From contig CAJTRF010000002.1 in NCBI GenBank assembly GCA_910578525.1, positions 1 through 64,000 on the forward strand: 64,000 nt of DNA. Reading direction: 5' to 3'. The notes beneath the pieces were generated by a model, which did no database searches, was not told where the DNA came from, and saw only the letters and a list, made by a program, of their open reading frames with translations. Source of the DNA: an uncultured Mycoplasmatales bacterium (lineage in GTDB: Bacteria; Bacillota_I; Bacilli_A; Mycoplasmatales; Mycoplasmoidaceae). The position numbers were made by a program, and so were the translations under genes. Positions 57,889 through 64,000 of this stretch are shown piece by piece. How positions within the stretch are numbered: position 1 is the first letter of the stretch; every line of letters begins with the position of its first letter.

Positions 57889-60800
57889 ATGAGTAGCGAA
57901 AAATTCACACAAAAAAAATATTCTAATCTTGCATCTCGTAGAGATTACTCAAAGATTAGTGTAGATTTTCAAGAACCAGATTTATTGGAATTCCAAAGAA
58001 AAAGTTACAATCACTTTTTAAAATACGAAGTTAAAGATGTAATTAAATCTTACTTCCAACAAGATCCTGAAAATCCAGACAAACTTGTTATCTCACATCC
58101 AAAGAATAACAAGTACTCTGTGGTTTACAATGACATTAGTTTTGCAAAACCATTGAGAACTGAAGAAGAAGCAAGAAACGAAGGTAAATCTTACGAACAA
58201 GCATTGTACGTTGATTTATCTTTAGTCAACAACGAAACAGGTAATGTAAGTCATGTTAAAGAAAACAAAAAGACTAAATGTCCTGGTATTATGTTTGCAA
58301 ACATTCCGATGATGACTTCAAAAGGAACATTCATTGTTAACGGAATTGAAAAGTTTGTAATTTCACAAATTGTAAGATCACCAGGTGCTTATATTCTTTC
58401 AAAATCTCAAATTAAATTAAACACTAAGAAGAAAATTAATACAGGTTATATTTGTGAAATTTTACCATCACGTGGTACTTTAATGAATTTCCAAATTGAT
58501 GAACATAACAACACAGTTATCGTTACAATGAGAAATTCATTAGGTGATAGTGCACCAAGTTTCCCTGCTACTCAATTGCTAAAAGCATTTGGTATGACTC
58601 AAGATGAAATTCGTAGAATTTTCAGAGATGATGATTACATCTTGAATACTTTATTCTCTGAACCATACAATCACGAATCTATTCTTGATGATTTTGAAAT
58701 TATTACTTTTAGAAAGTTAATTAACACAAATAAAACATCAAAGATCAAAGCTTTTGGTTCACCAATTGACAACAAATTAAAAAGTGCTATTGAAAAATAT
58801 GAAGAAGAAAAAACAATTGTTGCTGATCTTCGTGCAAAATATGAAGAAAAATTTGATCAATACAGTAATGGTGTTTCTTCAAACAAAACTGAAGTTGAAA
58901 AGTTATTAAATAGTTTAAACTTCCACGAAAAGAATTTAAGAAAATTACTTGATACAATTATCACTGAAAAAGCTGCTAAGAATTTAATTCAACAATTAGC
59001 TATTTCCACACGTGCTGTTGAAGCTAATGCATCAACCGCAACAAACCAAGTTTGTTACCAAGACGTTTTAGCAAACCACTTTATGTTAAACCGTCAATAT
59101 GATTTAACAAGTGCTGGTAGATATAAACTTTCAAGAAAATTAAGAGTATCTGAACGTTTATATCACAGAGTGTTAGCTCAAGACATTCATGATTTAAAAG
59201 GCAAATTAGTTTTACCTGCAGGTACTTTAATTAATAAAGAAGAATTAGACATTATTAAACAACACTTAGGTTCAAACAACTTAGACATTGTTGATGAAAT
59301 TTCATTAAACAATGAAGTTTCATGTGAACGTAGACAATCTAAGTTAATTGAAACAATTACAGTTTACACTGACAATGATCAAAATGATGTATATACACCA
59401 ATCATTGGATACCATGGTGATGTTAAATCTAAAGCTTTAACAGTAGCTGATTTTGTGTCTGTAATTTCATATACAATTAACTTACCTCGTGATATTGGTT
59501 CATATGATGATATTGATCATTTAGGTAATAAACATTTACGTTTAATTCACGAACAATTACGTTCTAAATTATCAATCGGAATGGCTCGTGTTGAAAAACA
59601 CATTAAAGATAAATTAGCTTCTATTTCAATTGCTACTGCAAATGATGAACAACAAGCTAAAATTGCTAAACGTACAACAGTTAAATCAGTTGTTAATACT
59701 AAAGCTTTCCAACTCGTTGTTAAGAACTTCTTTAATTCTTACCAATTAACTCAATTCTTAGATCAACAAAACCCATTATCTGAATTAACTAATAAACGTA
59801 GAATATCTGCGATGGGTGATGGTGGTATTTCTAGGGAAGACCCTAACTTGAACATCCGTGATGTTCACTATTCTCATTATGGAAGAATTTGTCCAATTGA
59901 AACTCCTGAAGGTATGAACATTGGTTTGATCATGTCATTATCTGCATTCACTAAAGTTGATGACAATGGTTTCTTAATTTCTCCATACCACAAAGTAGTA
60001 AATGGTGTTGTTCAAAAAGAAGTTGAATGATTAACAGCTTTAAGAGAAGATGAATACATTATTGCAGAAGCTGCAACAAAATGTAATGCAGAAGGTAAGA
60101 TTATGGGTGATAAAGTTGTTGCTCGTTACCGTTCATCAATTGAAATGTATGATCCTAAGAAAGTTGATTACATTGACATTTCTCCAAGACAAGTAGTTTC
60201 GATTGCAACTGGAAGTATTCCGTTCTTAGAACATGACGATACTGCTCGTGCATTGATGGGTGCGAACATGCAACGTCAAGCTGTTCCATTAATTCATCCA
60301 TATGCTCCAATTATTGGTACAGGTACTGAATATAAAATCGCTCATGACTCAGGTGTTGCAGTAACTGCTGATGTAGATGGTACAGTAATTGCAGTAGATG
60401 GTACTTCAATTAAAATTGAACCAAAAGATGGTGGCAAGAATCAATTTGCTAAATTAGTTAAATACCGTAAATCTAACCAAGATACATGTATTAACCAAAC
60501 ACCAATTGTTAAAGTTGGTCAAAAAGTTAAAGCAGGTGAAACAATTGCTGACGGACCAGCAATGTACAATGGTGAATTAGCTCTTGGACGTAACCCATTA
60601 GTTGCTTTCATGACTTGAAACGGTTACAACTTTGAAGATGCTGTTATTATTTCTGAACGTTTAGTAAAAGATGATGTATATACTTCAATTTGTATTGAAG
60701 AATATACAATTAAATGTTTAAGAACTAAGAACGGTGATGAAGAAATCACTCGTGAAGTTCCAAATGTTTCTGATGAATCTAAACGTTACTTAGATGAAAA

Positions 60801-62118
60801 TGGTATCATTATGGTTGGTGCTGAAGTTAAAGAAGGTGATATTTTAGTTGGTAAAGTTTCTCCAAAAGGCCAAACAGATTACACAGCTGAAGAAAAATTA
60901 TTACAAGCAATCTTTGGTAACAAAACTCGTAATTTCCGTGATTCATCATTAAAAGTTCCACACGGTGGGGAAGGTATTGTTGCTAAAATCCAAAGATTCT
61001 CAATTAGCAATAACGACGAATTAGATGATGATGTAATTGAGTTGATTAAGATCTATGTAATTCAAAAACGTAAGATTCAAATCGGTGACAAAATGTCAGG
61101 TCGTCATGGTAACAAAGGTATTGTTTCAATTGTTGTTCCAGTTGAAGATATGCCATATTTAGAAGATGGTACACCAATTGATATTTTATTAAACCCATTA
61201 GGTGTTCCAAGTCGTATGAATATTGGTCAAATCTTTGAAATTCATTTAGGATATGCACTAAGACAAATTGCGATGAATAAAGCAATTCAAATGGCTGCAG
61301 AAAAAGCTCCACTTGCAGAAGTTATTTGCACATTTGGTTTGGAAGAAGCTAAAGCAAAAGCTTTAATGAGCGCTATCTCTTCTTACTTAACTAAGACAGG
61401 TAAGAAACAATCTGAAGTTAAGAACTGTGAATTACTTGCTATCTTAAAAACAATTGGTTTACATTATGAAGATTTAAACTACAAAGCTGCTACTCCAGTA
61501 TTTGCTGGTGCTGATATTAATGATATCAAAAATGCTTACAAAGAAATCGGCATTGATGTTAACAAAACATTAGGTAAATTCCAATTATATGATGGTAAAA
61601 CCGGTGAACCATTTGATGCTAAGACAACTGTTGGTGTTATGTATATGATGAAACTAGACCACATGGTTGATGATAAGGTACATGCACGTGCTGTTGGTCC
61701 TTACTCTAAGATTACTCAACAACCACTTGGTGGTAAATCACAAAACGGTGGTCAAAGATTCGGTGAAATGGAAGTTTGAGCACTTGAAGCATATGGTGCA
61801 GCTTACAACTTACAAGAATTATTGACTATCAAGTCAGATGATGTTAAAGGACGTAATTTAACATATGCAGCAATTGTTAAGGGAAAACCATTTCCAACAC
61901 CATCACTTCCAGAATCATTTAAATTGTTAACAAAACAATTACAAGGTTTATGCTTACATGTTAATGTAATTAAGGAAGATGGTTCTGTTGAAGATATCAA
62001 CGATTACACATCAGTAATCTCTGATCGTGAATTAAAAGATACAATTCAATCTGATGATACAGTTACTGTTGAAACTATTGATGAAGGTGATTCATCAAGA
62101 TTTGAAAATAATTTCTAA
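57889..62118 (+). CDS. rpoB: RNA polymerase beta subunit
   Basis: 1409 residues, long like other mollicute RpoB. The rifampicin region reads LDQQNPLSELTNKRRISAMG followed by the REDPNLNIRDVH and CPIETPEG segments; the position that is His526 in E. coli is Asn (residue 635 here). KMSGRHGNKG and the C-terminal GGQRFGEMEVW are intact. It has its own promoter; rplJ/rplL are not upstream, the YitT gene is. Confidence 0.97.
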
Positions 62119-62135
62119 TTTGGAGGTAAATAAAT

Positions 62136-64000
62136 ATGTCAAATTCATCAAAAATTAAATCATTACAATTATCAATTGCTTCTCCTGAACAAATTTTATC
62201 TTGATCAAAAGGTGAAGTTAAAAAATCAGAAACAATTAATTACAAAACTTTAAAACCAGATCCAGAAGGTTTATTTGATCAAAAGATTTTTGGTCCAATT
62301 AAAGATTATGAATGTGCCTGTGGTAAATATAAAAAGGTTAAATACCGTGGTCACAAGTGTGAAGTTTGTGGTGTTGATGTAGTTGAGTCTATCGTTCGTA
62401 GAGAACGTATGGGTCACATTGCGTTAGCATGCCCAGTAGCACACATCTGATTTGCTAAAGAATCTCCAAACCCATCTAAGATTTCATTATTATTAGATGT
62501 ACCATATAAAGAAATTGAACAAGTTATTTACTTTGTAAATTACATTATTTTAGATAACAACAAATCTAAAGTATTTAAAGCTAAAGAAGTTATTGACTTA
62601 AATGACGCTAAAACATCTAAGTCTAACCGTGGTAAATTAAGAACTGTTTTAAGTCATATCATGGAAAAACTTCCAAAAAATTCTTTTGATTACGAAAGAG
62701 CAAGAGAATTTTATGAATGTTTAAAAGATAATGCATTACCATTCTCAATTGAAGAATTGTTTGCATTAATTAACCAACATACTGGTATTAGATTCGGAAT
62801 TGGTGCAGAAGCTATTCAAGAATTACTAAGAAATATTGATCTTCAAGATGAAAAGAAACAAATCGAGAAAGAATTAGTTAGATATGAAACTTCTAACCCT
62901 CGTTTTAGAAAATTAATGCGTAGACTAGAAGTTGTTAACTGATTCATTGATTCAAACAACAAACCTGAATGAATGATCTTAACTGTTGTTCCAGTTACTC
63001 CACCTGACACTCGTCCAATTATTCAATTGGAAGGTGGTAAATTTACTACAAGTGATATCAACAACTTCTATCGTAAAATCATTATTCGTAACGAACGTTT
63101 AAAATCAATTATTAAATTAAACGCTCCAACAATTATTTTAAATAATGAAAAACGTATGTTACAAGAAGCAGTTGATGCATTATTTGATAATGCTGCTCGT
63201 AGTAAACATATTACTGCTCGTGACAAACGTCCATTAAAATCATTGTCTGACCACTTAAAAGGTAAACAAGGTTTATTTAGACAAAACTTATTAGGTAAAC
63301 GTGTTGACTACTCTGGTCGTAGTGTAATTGTTGTTGGTCCTGAATTAAAAATGTATGAAGCTGGAATTCCTTCTACAATGATTCTTACTTTATTCAAACC
63401 ATTTATTATTCACGAATTAATCAAGAAATTCGATGACATGGGTAATGAAATTAAACCAATTGCATCTAATATTAAGGCTGCTGAAAAGATGATTTTGAAG
63501 CAAGAAAATATTATTTGACCTATTGTTCAAAAAGTAATTAAACAACGTCCAATATTATTGAACCGTGCTCCAACTCTTCACAGACTTGGTATTCAAGCAT
63601 TTGAACCTAAGATGATTGACGGTAAAGCTATTAGACTTCACCCATTAGTAACAACTGCATTTAATGCAGACTTCGATGGTGACCAAATGGCTGTTCACGT
63701 TCCATTATCTAAAGAAGCAGTTCAAGAAGCTCGTGATATCTTATTAGCTTCATGACATATCTTAGGACCAAAAGATGGTAAACCTATTGTTGTTCCTACA
63801 CAAGATATGATCTTGGGTACATACTATTTATCACAAGAATTTAAAGGAGAACCAGGAGAAGGAATTATCTTCTCAAATATTGAAGAAGCAATTAGAGCAT
63901 ATGAATTAAAGAAAGTTTCTCCACATGCAATTATTGGTATTTCAACAAGCGCATTTAAAGACAAAAAGTTTGTTGCTGAAGGTACATTAATTACAACAGT
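62136..64000 (+). CDS. rpoC: RNA polymerase beta' subunit (N-terminal part)
   Basis: Starts at ATG 62136 after GGAGG, 17 bases past rpoB. About 621 codons lie in the window. The zinc ribbon CACGKYKKVKYRGHKCEVCG and the catalytic NADFDGDQM (three Mg-binding Asp) are present. The frame has several TGA Trp codons and runs off the window end. Confidence 0.96.

Noticed and set aside
1..64000. CRISPR array, insertion sequence, prophage, rRNA or replication origin
   Set aside because: No regularly spaced repeats, transposase motifs, phage structural genes or rRNA sequence were found on either strand by eye.

Overview
The window is AT-rich bacterial DNA in which TGA is read as tryptophan: dozens of frames (rpoB, polC, ftsH, fusA, the PTS permease) are only continuous if TGA is sense, and the one tRNA gene seen has a UCA anticodon. 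Together with a reduced, wall-less gene set and many lipoproteins, this points to a mollicute (Mycoplasma sensu lato). De novo pyrimidine genes, the MEP isoprenoid pathway and BspA-type leucine-rich-repeat (LRR) surface proteins fit the Malacoplasma/M. penetrans side of the group, possibly a relative associated with a protist or mucosal surface. That placement is inference.

Layout. 1-7750: a pyrBCKDF operon on the + strand, bounded by copies of a small lipoprotein family (one cut by the window edge, one broken, one intact) and a broken LRR lipoprotein gene. 7750-10900: fusA, rpsG, rpsL on the minus strand. 10950-14920: a fused restriction-modification enzyme with a (GA)10 tract in its leader, then a membrane glycosyltransferase with a G8 tract; both look phase variable. 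15000-18170: nanE and a glucose-type PTS EIICBA. 18290-28370: the ancestral Firmicute order tsf-pyrH-frr-uppS-cdsA-dxr-rseP-polC, almost all start/stop overlapped. 28390-30680: a degenerate hydrolase-like gene, ispD and folD.

30712-44026: the most distinctive part, a 13.3-kb surface locus. Four tightly coupled minus-strand genes (two multi-module LRR proteins with C-terminal membrane anchors, a 1045-aa and a 362-aa lipoprotein) face a divergent 1175-aa lipoprotein. 44026-48390: ispF, hpt, ftsH and three tandem PQ-loop membrane proteins. 48413-57763: a cysteine-desulfidase-like iron-sulfur enzyme, an MFS transporter, a lipoprotein, rpsT, a small membrane protein, an EzrA-like protein, a NIF3 homologue, tRNA-Trp(UCA), acyl carrier protein, a choline-kinase-like protein and a YitT permease. 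57889-64000: rpoB and the first half of rpoC.

How it fits together. The cell can make UMP from carbamoyl phosphate and isoprenoids by the MEP route (dxr, ispD, ispF, then uppS), imports sugars by PTS, and displays a large, partly variable surface. Short-leader mRNAs seem common: for several genes a TATAAT-like box lies 8-12 bases before the ATG with no ribosome binding site. I saw no phage, insertion sequence, CRISPR array, rRNA or replication origin.
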